Assembly: GCA_024231975.1 (NCBI GenBank)
Contig: JAAEQB010000075.1
Location: 62,001 to 126,000 of the forward strand
Length of the DNA: 64,000 bases
Origin: Allobosea sp.
Lineage (GTDB): Bacteria; Pseudomonadota; Alphaproteobacteria; Rhizobiales; Beijerinckiaceae
Direction of reading: 5' to 3'
Shown piece by piece: positions 57,486 to 64,000 of the stretch (the stretch's first letter is position 1; each line of letters begins with the position of its first letter). A program made the position numbers and the translations under genes. Under the pieces are notes generated by a model, which saw only the letters and a program-made list of their open reading frames with translations, had not been told where the DNA came from and searched no databases.

Positions 57486-58529
57486 TCATGACTCGCTCAC
57501 CCGCTCGGCGGCGAGGCGCTCAATCAGGCGCTTCAGATCCTTCTCGCGCGCGGCCTGCGCCTCGACCCAGTCGCGGATCAGCTGCTGCTCGGAGCGCATG
57601 TGCTGGACGAGGCCCTGGATGCCCTCGGCGAGATTGGCCAGCGCCTGCGTCGCCGCGCGGTTGTTGGAGCCGTCCTGCATCGCCGCCTGGAGCTTGTCGA
57701 GGCGCTCGACCACGACATCGCCTGCCACGGCCGGCCCGGCGACCGGCATCGCCAGGGGAATCGTCGCGGAATGCGCCGTGGCGGTGCCGAGATAGCCCTC
57801 GACCTCGTTGCGGAAGCGGCGCTGGCCCTGACCGACCTGGAGATCGAGGAAGCCGAGGATCAGCGAGCCGGCGATGCCGAACAGCGAGGACGAGAAGGAC
57901 AGGCCCATGCCGGCGAGCGGGGCGGCGAGGCCGGCCTTGAGCTCGTCGAAGAGCACGCCGGCTTCCGCGCCGGTGCGCAGGCTCTTGATGACGTTGCCGA
58001 CCGAGGAGACCGTCTCCAGCAGGCCCCAGAAGGTGCCGAGCAGGCCGAGGAAGACGAGCAGGCCGGCGAGATAGCGCAGCACCTCGCGGCCGTCATCGAG
58101 CCGGACCGCGATCGATTCGAGCAGGGTCGCCGCCTGGCTGGGGGCGAGGTTGCGCTGCTCCAGCGCCGGCAGCACGGGGGCGAGCGGGCTGATCACCTGA
58201 TTGCGCCGCAGCGTCGCGCCGGACGGGTCGGTGGCGAGGCGGGTGGCGGCCCGGGCCTCGCTGTCGATGCGCCAGAGCTCGCGCAGCGACAGGAGGACGC
58301 CGACCGCGAGCGCACCGGTGATCAGGCCATTCAGGCCCGGATTGGTCATGAAGGCGGTCAGCAAGCCCGCCTGCAGGATGAAGATCAGGAAGCCGATCAG
58401 CGCGAGGAAGACCAGCGCGCGGAAGAAATAGCGCAGCGGGCGGGAGAAGCGGAACGTCTGCGGCCGATTGGGCACCGTCGCTGGGGGCTCCAGCGGCGGG
58501 ACCTCCGGGGCCGCCTCGTCATTGGCCAT
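57486..58529 (-). CDS. MotA/TolQ/ExbB proton-channel-family protein
   Basis: A 347-residue membrane protein with four predicted helices (VFLALIGFLIFILQAGLLTA, ITGALAVGVLLSL, LAGLLVFLGLLGTFWGLLET, LFGIAGSLILGFLDL). The third and fourth, with GTFWGLLETV and AGMGLSFSSSLFG, are the MotA/TolQ core. The C-terminus is charged and helical. It precedes the OmpA/MotB-like gene, and the two likely form a stator unit of unknown output. Confidence 0.82.
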   Translation of the reverse strand: MANDEAAPEVPPLEPPATVPNRPQTFRFSRPLRYFFRALVFLALIGFLIFILQAGLLTAFMTNPGLNGLITGALAVGVLLSLRELWRIDSEARAATRLATDPSGATLRRNQVISPLAPVLPALEQRNLAPSQAATLLESIAVRLDDGREVLRYLAGLLVFLGLLGTFWGLLETVSSVGNVIKSLRTGAEAGVLFDELKAGLAAPLAGMGLSFSSSLFGIAGSLILGFLDLQVGQGQRRFRNEVEGYLGTATAHSATIPLAMPVAGPAVAGDVVVERLDKLQAAMQDGSNNRAATQALANLAEGIQGLVQHMRSEQQLIRDWVEAQAAREKDLKRLIERLAAERVSES

Positions 58530-58615
58530 GCCTGCTCACCCGATCCGGTTTCGTAGCGGGGGCGACTGTCGCCTCCCGCCACGCAGGGATCAAGCTCAAA
58601 ACCGCCTCGGTTTCG

Positions 58616-59404
58616 TCAAAGAACGGTCTTGAGGACTGCGCGCAACGCCGGCTCGCCCGCCTCGTTGCCGCAGATCACGTCCTTGGCCGAGGTGGGCTGC
58701 TTGCCGTCGAGCGTGCCGAAGGTGCCGCCCGCTTCGCGGACCATCACGGCGCCGGCGCCGAAATCCCAGGTGTTGAGGCCGCGTTCCCAATAGGCGTCCA
58801 TGCGGCCGGCGGCGACATAGGCGATGTCGAGCGCGGCCGAGCCCATGCGCCGGACATTGGCGAAGCGGCTCATCACCGCGCCGAGCTCCTTGAGGAAGAG
58901 CGGGTGGCCGCCCTTGCCGATATGCGGCACGCCCATGCCGATCAGCATGTCCGCCGATTCGCGCCGGCCCGAGACGCGCAGGCGGCGGTTGTTGACATAG
59001 GCGCCCTTGCCCTTCTCGGCGATGAAGAGCTCGTCCTTGGCGGCGTCGTAGATCACGCCGGCGATGAACTGGTTGTCGCGCTCCAGCGCCACCGAGATGT
59101 TCCAGTGCGGGATGCCGCGCAGGAAGTTGTGGGTGCCGTCGAGCGGGTCGATATGCCAGCGATTGCTCTCGTCGGTGCCCTGGACGACGCCGCTCTCTTC
59201 CATGACGAAGCCGTAGCCCGGCCGGGCCTTCTCCAGCGCCGCACGCAGGATCTCCTCGGCCTTGTGGTCGGCCTTGGAGACGAAGTCGCCGGGGCCCTTG
59301 GCCAGGACCTGCAGGTTCTCGACCTCGCCGAAATCGCGCTTCAGCGAACGCGACGCCTTCATCACGGCATCGGTCATCACGGTCATCAGGGGGGAGCGGA
59401 TCAT
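58616..59404 (-). CDS. suhB: Inositol monophosphatase family protein
   Basis: A 262-residue Mg-dependent phosphatase. Metal and catalytic motifs are MEESG, IDPLDGTHNF and WDFGAGAVMVREAGG. The family hydrolyses myo-inositol-1-phosphate and related sugar phosphates; SuhB also acts in rRNA transcription in some bacteria. The ATG at 59404 is favoured over 59455 because the added residues lie outside the family alignment. Confidence 0.9.
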   Translation of the reverse strand: MIRSPLMTVMTDAVMKASRSLKRDFGEVENLQVLAKGPGDFVSKADHKAEEILRAALEKARPGYGFVMEESGVVQGTDESNRWHIDPLDGTHNFLRGIPHWNISVALERDNQFIAGVIYDAAKDELFIAEKGKGAYVNNRRLRVSGRRESADMLIGMGVPHIGKGGHPLFLKELGAVMSRFANVRRMGSAALDIAYVAAGRMDAYWERGLNTWDFGAGAVMVREAGGTFGTLDGKQPTSAKDVICGNEAGEPALRAVLKTVL

Positions 59405-59501
59405 TGTACGAACCTCGAAGCGCGCGACGCGCGGCAGAAGATAACAGGCTATCAAAGAGCGGTGGTGGAGCGGCGCCAGCGTTGCGCCGCGAATTTCGCC
59501 G

Positions 59502-60632
59502 TCACTTGCTCGGTTGGCTCGGCGCCGTCAAGGCCGTGGCCTCGATCCGGTCGGCGGCGAGGCGGGCGGCGCGCTCGCGCTGCTCCGGCGAAAGCCGCTC
59601 CAGGACCTGGTCGAGCGTGGCGTCGGCGAGGCCCTGGGCGCGTGCGGCGAGGTGCCAGGCGGCGGCTTCCGAGAGATCGGGCGGAACGGCGCGGCCGAAC
59701 TGGTAGAGCTTGGCCAGCCGGTTCTGGGCGATGGCGTTGCCCTTGTTGGCAGCACGGATGAAGAGCTTCGCCGCGGCACGCTCGTCCTTGGCGACGCCAT
59801 CGCCGTTGAACAGCATGATCGCGTATTCGACCTCGCCGGCGATCAGCCCGCTGGCGGCGGCCTTGCCCATCCATTCGGCTGCTATGGCGTCGTCCTGCGG
59901 CACGCCACGGCCCATCTTGTAGAGCACGCCGAGCGCATGCTGGGCGTCGCCGAGATCGGCCGTGGCGGCGATCCTGAGGCTGGCGATGGCGCGCTGGTCG
60001 TCCTGCGGACGGCCGGTCGCGAGCAGAGCGAGGGCGAGATTGTAGTTGGCGGCCGGGTGGCCGGCGGCCGCCGCCTTCTCCAGCAGGGCGCCGCCCGCCT
60101 TCGGATCGCGCGCCAGGCCGCGCCCTTCCAGCATCGCCATGCCGAGGGCAAAGATCGCGTTGACGTCGCCCTTGTCGGCCGCGAGCCGATACCAGTCGGC
60201 GGCGGCCTTGGGATCGTTGCGGACGCCGAGCCCCTGCCGGTAGATCTCGCCGAGCAGCGTCATCGCCGCAGCGTCCTTGGGATCGGCCTCGAGCCGTTTC
60301 AGCGCTTCCGACTGGGCCCGGCGGTAATGGCCGGCCTGGTAGGCGCCATAAGCGAGGTCCGGCTCCACCGCGGCGGCGGCAGCCGGCAAGGCGAGCGCGC
60401 AGGTGAACAGGAGGGCTCCGAGCAGGCGTCGAAGAGCGCTGCCATTCCCCCTCCCCCCGCTTGCGGCGGGGAGGGCAGGGGTGGGGAGCCGGAAAGCAAG
60501 GCGAGCCCCTTCTTCCAGCCGAGCGCCGAGCGGTCCTGCCCCCCACCCGACCCTCCCCACCGCAAGCGGGGGGAGGGCAGAGTCGAGGACGGACGCCGGA
60601 CCACTCTTGCCCCGATCGGCGGCTGGCCTCAT
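59502..60632 (-). CDS. SEL1/TPR-repeat protein with repeat-disrupted N-terminus
   Basis: A 376-residue protein in the only available frame. Residues from about 90 onward hold six SEL1-like repeats (GEIYRQGLGVRNDPKAAADW, GVLYKMGRGVPQDDAIAAEW). A signal-peptide-like segment (LLGALLFTCALALPAAAAA) sits at about residues 68-86 rather than at the start. Residues 18-63 are encoded by RIME-like element E. The ATG at 60632 overlaps the thiE stop (ATGA), but no ATG exists between the element and the signal. Secretion may therefore be impaired. Confidence 0.75.
   Translation of the reverse strand: MRPAADRGKSGPASVLDSALPPLAVGRVGWGAGPLGARLEEGARLAFRLPTPALPAASGGRGNGSALRRLLGALLFTCALALPAAAAAVEPDLAYGAYQAGHYRRAQSEALKRLEADPKDAAAMTLLGEIYRQGLGVRNDPKAAADWYRLAADKGDVNAIFALGMAMLEGRGLARDPKAGGALLEKAAAAGHPAANYNLALALLATGRPQDDQRAIASLRIAATADLGDAQHALGVLYKMGRGVPQDDAIAAEWMGKAAASGLIAGEVEYAIMLFNGDGVAKDERAAAKLFIRAANKGNAIAQNRLAKLYQFGRAVPPDLSEAAAWHLAARAQGLADATLDQVLERLSPEQRERAARLAADRIEATALTAPSQPSK
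60445..60580. repeat. RIME-like palindromic element E within a coding frame
   Basis: Arms containing CCTCCCCCCGCTTGCGGCGG (left) and CCCCACCGCAAGCGGGGGG (right), with GGGCAGGGGTGGGG and CCCCCCACCCGACCC inside. It closely matches element B. Unlike the others, it lies in the open reading frame of the SEL1 protein. Confidence 0.8.
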
Positions 60633-61282
60633 CGCGCCGTCCTGCGGGCGTGCTGTGCGGCGATCGCGGCATCGGCGGCGGTGACGGCGGCGCGGATGTC
60701 GACGCCTTCGGCGAAGACCCATTCGCCGAGCGCGATGAATTCGGCTCCGGTCTCGATCAGCGCCGGAACCGACTCGGCATCCGGGCAATAGGCGATGCAG
60801 GGCGTCTCGAATATCTCGGCCCACCAGGAGGCGCGCTCGATCACCGCCGGCAGCGGCGGTAGCGAACCGTCCGGCCGCGGCTCGCCGAACATCACGTAGT
60901 CGACGCCGGCCTCGCCGATATCCATGGCGTCATGGCGCGAGCGCAGGCCTCCGGCGCCGATGATGCGCTCCTGCTTCAGGCTGGAGCGGGCATCGGCAAT
61001 GGCCTCGGCTCCCGCGGTCAGATGGACGCCGTCGGCACCGCCGCGGCTGGCGACCTGGGCCGAGGCCTCGACGACAAGCGCGACGTTCTGTGCCTGGACC
61101 GGAGGAGCCAGGGCCTTGACCCGTTCGGTCAGGCTGCGCTCGTCGCCGGGCGCGAGCCGCAGCAGCACGGCGGCGACATCGCCACCGGCGAACGCCTGCA
61201 TCAGGCGAAAGGAGATGGCGCCGGGATCGGAGATCGGCGGCGTGACGAGCATCAGGCGGGTGCGGGGGACAGATGTGTTCAT
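60629..61282 (-). CDS. thiE: Thiamine-phosphate synthase family protein
   Basis: A 217-residue ThiE-fold protein. RLMLVTPPISDP begins the barrel; GGADGVHLTAGAEAIADARS and IIGAGGLRSRHDAM followed by VDYVMFGEP match ThiE motifs. ThiE joins HMP-PP and thiazole phosphate. The phosphate-binding region is less perfect than in canonical ThiE (for example GEPRPDGSLPPLP), so a paralogous role is possible. It overlaps benE by 4 bases. Confidence 0.8.
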   Translation of the reverse strand: MNTSVPRTRLMLVTPPISDPGAISFRLMQAFAGGDVAAVLLRLAPGDERSLTERVKALAPPVQAQNVALVVEASAQVASRGGADGVHLTAGAEAIADARSSLKQERIIGAGGLRSRHDAMDIGEAGVDYVMFGEPRPDGSLPPLPAVIERASWWAEIFETPCIAYCPDAESVPALIETGAEFIALGEWVFAEGVDIRAAVTAADAAIAAQHARRTAR

Positions 61283-62433
61283 GATCGTCCGCGCAAACGG
61301 CCCGCGGCGTGGTCCAATGTCAAGACCATAAGCCCGGCGACCAGGCTCCAGAAGGCGGAGCCGACCCCGAACAGCGACAGGCTGGAGGCGGCGACCGCGA
61401 AGGTGACGACCGCGGCGAAGCGGTCCTTGTCGCTGCCCATCGCCTGGCCGAGCGCCCCGGTCAGCGAGCCGACGAGGCCGAGCCCGGCGACCGCGACGAT
61501 CAGCGCCTTCGGCATGGCGAGGATCAGCGCGAGCAGCAGGCCGGCGGTCGCGGCGACGATGAGCCAGAGCAGAGCGTACCAGATTCCGGCTTTCCAGCGC
61601 TCCTTCGGATCGGGATGGGTGTCGGCGCCGGTGCAGATCGAGGCGCTGATCGCCGCCATGTTGACCATGTGGGCGCCGGTCGGGGCGGTCAGGAAGGACA
61701 TCAGTCCGGTCACGAGCAGGCAGGAGGCCGTTGGCGGCTGATAGCCGGAGGCACGCAGCACGGCAAAGCCCGGCAGGTTCTGTGCCGCCATGGTGACGAG
61801 GTAGAGCGGGATGCCGATGCCGACGATCGCGGTGAGATCGAGATGCGGGACGATCAGCTCGATATGGGTCAAGGCGACGGGGCCGGCGGGCAGGGTCGCC
61901 GTGCCGGTGGCGAAGGCGAGGGCGAGCCCTGCGCCCAAGGCCGCGATGACGCCGAGGAAGGGATTCCACAATCGCGCCAGCAGAAAGACCATCAGCAGCG
62001 TCAGGACGAGGGCCGGCTGCAGGCGCATTTCGTCGAAGACGGCGACGACGAAGCGGAAGATCACGCCGGCGAGCATGGCCGCGGCGAGGCTCATCGGGAT
62101 GCGCTCGACCAGTGCCCCGAGCGGGCGGAAGGCGGCGGTCGCCATCATCAACGCGGCCGCGGCGAGGAAGGCGCCGACGGCCGAGGCCATGTCGACGCCG
62201 CTCGCCGCCGCGATCAGCGCCGCGCCCGGCGTCGACCAGGCGCAGATGATCGGCATGCGGTGCCGCCAGGACAGGAACAGGCTGGCGAGCCCCTTGGCAA
62301 GGGCGAGTCCCGCCAGCCAGGAGACGGTCTGCCCCGGCGTCGCGCCGAGCGCCTGCGCCGCCGCGAGCACGACCGCGACCGAGGCCGCGTAGCCGACGAA
62401 GACGGCGACGAAGGCAGAAAACAGCTGCGACAT
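61279..62433 (-). CDS. benE: BenE-family benzoate/proton symporter-like protein
   Basis: A 384-residue inner-membrane protein with about 12 helices. CAWSTPGAALIAAASGVD and GLMSFLTAPTGAHMVNMAAI are the paired re-entrant motifs of the BenE family, with an intact GFAVLRASGYQPP. Homologs import benzoate. No benzoate-degrading genes adjoin it; the dioxygenase pair is 57 kb away. It is co-transcribed with the thiE-like gene. Confidence 0.85.
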   Translation of the reverse strand: MSQLFSAFVAVFVGYAASVAVVLAAAQALGATPGQTVSWLAGLALAKGLASLFLSWRHRMPIICAWSTPGAALIAAASGVDMASAVGAFLAAAALMMATAAFRPLGALVERIPMSLAAAMLAGVIFRFVVAVFDEMRLQPALVLTLLMVFLLARLWNPFLGVIAALGAGLALAFATGTATLPAGPVALTHIELIVPHLDLTAIVGIGIPLYLVTMAAQNLPGFAVLRASGYQPPTASCLLVTGLMSFLTAPTGAHMVNMAAISASICTGADTHPDPKERWKAGIWYALLWLIVAATAGLLLALILAMPKALIVAVAGLGLVGSLTGALGQAMGSDKDRFAAVVTFAVAASSLSLFGVGSAFWSLVAGLMVLTLDHAAGRLRGRS

Positions 62434-62441
62434 CGGCCGGC

Positions 62442-63266
62442 CTAGTCGTCCCAGGCGGTCGGCCAGGTCTCGGCGAGCGTGGCGCCGAGGCGCACGGGCC
62501 AGGCCGCTTTGGCGAGGCCGGTGCGGTCGTCGGTCTCGACGGCGATGCCGGACAGCGTGCCCTCGCCGAGTGCCGGCTCCAGCCGCGAGCCCGGCGTCTT
62601 CTGCAGGAAGCGGCGGATCGCCTCCTCCTTCTGCATGCCGAGCACCGACTCATAGTCGCCGCACATGCCGGCATCGGTCTGATAGGCGGTGCCGGCCGGC
62701 AGCACGCGGGTGTCCGAAGTCGGCACGTGGGTGTGGGTGCCGACGACGAGGCTCGCGCGGCCATCGAGATAATAGGCCATTGCGAGCTTCTCGCTGGTCG
62801 CCTCAGCATGGACGTCGACGATGACGGCGTCGGCGGCGTCGCCGAGCGGGCAGGCGGCGAACTCGCGCTCCAGTGCCGCGAAGGGATCGTCGAGCGCATC
62901 CATGAACAGCCGGCCCATGACGTTGACGACGAGGACGCGGGCCCCGTTCCTCGCTTCGATCACGGTCGCGCCGCGGCCGGGCGTGCCGGGCGGATAGTTC
63001 GCCGGGCGGATCAGGCGCGGCTGGCGCTCGATGAAGACCAGCGCCTCGCGCTGGTCCCAGGAATGGTTGCCGAGCGTGACGACATCGGCGCCGGCGGCGA
63101 GCGTCTCGTCGCAGATCGCCTCGGTGATCCCGAAGCCGCCGGCAGCGTTCTCGCCATTGATCACGACGCAGTCGAGCTTCCAGCGCTCGCGCAGGCCGGG
63201 CAGACGATCCTGGACGGCAAGGCGGCCGGAGCGCCCGACGATGTCACCGAGAAAGAGCAGACGCAT
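62442..63266 (-). CDS. YmdB-family metallophosphoesterase
   Basis: A 274-residue calcineurin-like phosphoesterase (TIGR00282/YmdB). LFLGDIVGRSGR, INGENAAGGFGIT, TLGNHSWDQ and VVGTHTHVPTSD are the metal-binding motifs. Bacillus YmdB hydrolyses 2',3'-cAMP and affects biofilm formation. The ATG at 63266 starts the MRLLFLGD motif. It is adjacent to the 5-formyltetrahydrofolate cyclo-ligase, a pairing common in alphaproteobacteria. Confidence 0.9.
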   Translation of the reverse strand: MRLLFLGDIVGRSGRLAVQDRLPGLRERWKLDCVVINGENAAGGFGITEAICDETLAAGADVVTLGNHSWDQREALVFIERQPRLIRPANYPPGTPGRGATVIEARNGARVLVVNVMGRLFMDALDDPFAALEREFAACPLGDAADAVIVDVHAEATSEKLAMAYYLDGRASLVVGTHTHVPTSDTRVLPAGTAYQTDAGMCGDYESVLGMQKEEAIRRFLQKTPGSRLEPALGEGTLSGIAVETDDRTGLAKAAWPVRLGATLAETWPTAWDD

Positions 63267-63448
63267 GTCACTATCCAACGCTTGGGCTGCGCATCACGGC
63301 CCGTTCTGTCGCATGTCCGCACAAGCCGGCCATCCCGGCTCTCCCTCGGGCCGCGCGGCATGACTGTGCGGGCTAGAGAAAACACGGCGGGACGGCGGCG
63401 TCTTGAAGGAAAGGCGCAGCCGCTAATGACGTGATCGCCGCGGCGAAA

Positions 63449-64000
63449 TCAACCGCAGCGGATCGCTTCGTCCTGCGTCACGACCCAGTCGAGGCGGCGG
63501 TCATGCGCCTCGGCGGGCACTTCGGCGATCTCCTGCGCCGCATAGGCGATGCCGACCGTCGCGATCGGTTCGAGCTCGGTGATGGCGCGGTCGTAATAGC
63601 CCTTGCCATAGCCGATGCGGTAGCCGCGCCGGTCGAAGGCGGCGAGCGGGACGATCAAGATCGTCGGCCTGACCTCGGGCTGCTCGGGCGCCGGCACCAG
63701 CGTGCCGAAGCCGCCGGGCACGATCGGCTCCCAGGGCGCCCAGCGCCGGAAATGCATGCGCTTCTCGACGATCGCCGGCAGGCAGAGCGGCAGGCCGCGT
63801 TCGTGCAGGGCTTCCAGGATCGGGCGCGGATCGGCTTCCGAGCGCATCGGCCAATAGGCCGAGACTGGTCCGCGCGTGAACACCGGCAACTCCAGCACGC
63901 GCGCGACGATGGCCTCGTCCCAGAGCAGGCGATCGTCGAGTTCGAGGCTGTCGCGCCGGGCGAGCGCCTCGGCTCGCAGCGCGGCCTTGCGCGGGGAGGG
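63449..64000 (-). CDS. 5-formyltetrahydrofolate cyclo-ligase (5' end outside window)
   Basis: At least 183 residues; the frame runs off the window edge. RKAALRAEALARRDSL at the visible start and the GYGKGYYDRAI loop near the C-terminus are diagnostic. The enzyme converts 5-formyl-THF to 5,10-methenyl-THF with ATP. In alphaproteobacteria the 6S RNA gene and zapA often lie just upstream, which would be outside this window. Confidence 0.9.
   Translation of the reverse strand, partial: PSPRKAALRAEALARRDSLELDDRLLWDEAIVARVLELPVFTRGPVSAYWPMRSEADPRPILEALHERGLPLCLPAIVEKRMHFRRWAPWEPIVPGGFGTLVPAPEQPEVRPTILIVPLAAFDRRGYRIGYGKGYYDRAITELEPIATVGIAYAAQEIAEVPAEAHDRRLDWVVTQDEAIRCG

Noticed and set aside
56414..58529. 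Zorya anti-phage system
   Set aside because: The pair resembles ZorA/ZorB in outline, but no ZorC, ZorD or ZorE gene is nearby. ZorA usually has a much longer tail.
13819..60580. CRISPR arrays
   Set aside because: The palindromic repeats are dispersed singly, with no regular spacers and no cas genes.
1..64000. tRNA or rRNA genes
   Set aside because: I found no cloverleaf-type sequence with a convincing TpsiC loop and no rRNA-like stretch; a covariance search would be decisive.

Overview
The window reads as a high-GC alphaproteobacterial chromosome, most likely from the order Hyphomicrobiales (Rhizobiales) and resembling Bosea. The genus is an inference. It rests on several things: an RcdA (DUF1465) and a TrcR (DUF1013) homolog, CtrA-type TTAA-N7-TTAA boxes, an aa3 oxidase subunit IV of the alphaproteobacterial type, purE/purK beside paired DUF465 proteins, and RIME-like palindromic intergenic repeats. 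I see no rRNA, tRNA, CRISPR array, prophage or insertion sequence. About 67 protein genes are supported.

Region 1 (about 1-13.8 kb) is an accessory catabolic island. After an MFS carrier and a LysR/EamA divergent pair come genes that appear to form one IclR-controlled regulon. On the minus strand are a CoA-transferase, SMP-30 lactonase, DapA-family lyase and a three-subunit FAD/[2Fe-2S] amine or amino-acid dehydrogenase, then a two-subunit protocatechuate-3,4-dioxygenase-like enzyme. On the plus strand are a class III aminotransferase and a BKACE beta-keto acid cleavage enzyme. The IclR gene itself follows. Three near-identical sites (consensus about GTTTTGYATRYAAAYGGAA) sit upstream of the dioxygenase pair, in the central divergent promoter and in front of the IclR gene. 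This gene combination matches no pathway I know and is the best candidate for an undescribed system.

Region 2 (13.9-24 kb): a GlcD/D-lactate-dehydrogenase-type flavoenzyme, an rfbA/rfbD pair, then a LysR regulator divergent from an operon of an ArgH-family lyase, a polar amino-acid ABC transporter (permease, ATPase, binding protein), an AbrB-Doc toxin-antitoxin pair and a second BKACE. The toxin stop overlaps the BKACE start.

Region 3 (24-48.6 kb) is mostly conserved chromosome: an AarF/ABC1 kinase, cytochrome oxidase subunit IV, a hydrolase, a TPR lipoprotein, S21, purK/purE, DUF465 proteins, an AraC-AlaX-EamA-ArgE operon, a PAS-GGDEF protein, acyl-CoA and propionyl-CoA synthetases, TauE, a CpXC-like islet of lower GC, a 6-TM chemoreceptor, an MBL hydrolase, TrcR, a quinone oxidoreductase, RcdA and L31. 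Upstream of rcdA lie two CtrA-like boxes and a candidate three-hairpin small RNA.

Region 4 (48.7-64 kb): an ABC exporter, an ankyrin protein, an orphan Tat-type binding protein, nagB/nagA with an unusually short NagA, DUF2200, a TolQ/MotA plus OmpA/MotB-like stator pair, an inositol monophosphatase, a SEL1 protein whose N-terminus is interrupted by a repeat element, ThiE, BenE, YmdB and a 5'-truncated 5-formyltetrahydrofolate cyclo-ligase at the window edge.

Five RIME-like palindromic repeats and two elements with GTCATGCTCGGGC ends punctuate the window. One is nested inside another, and two are read into protein-coding frames.
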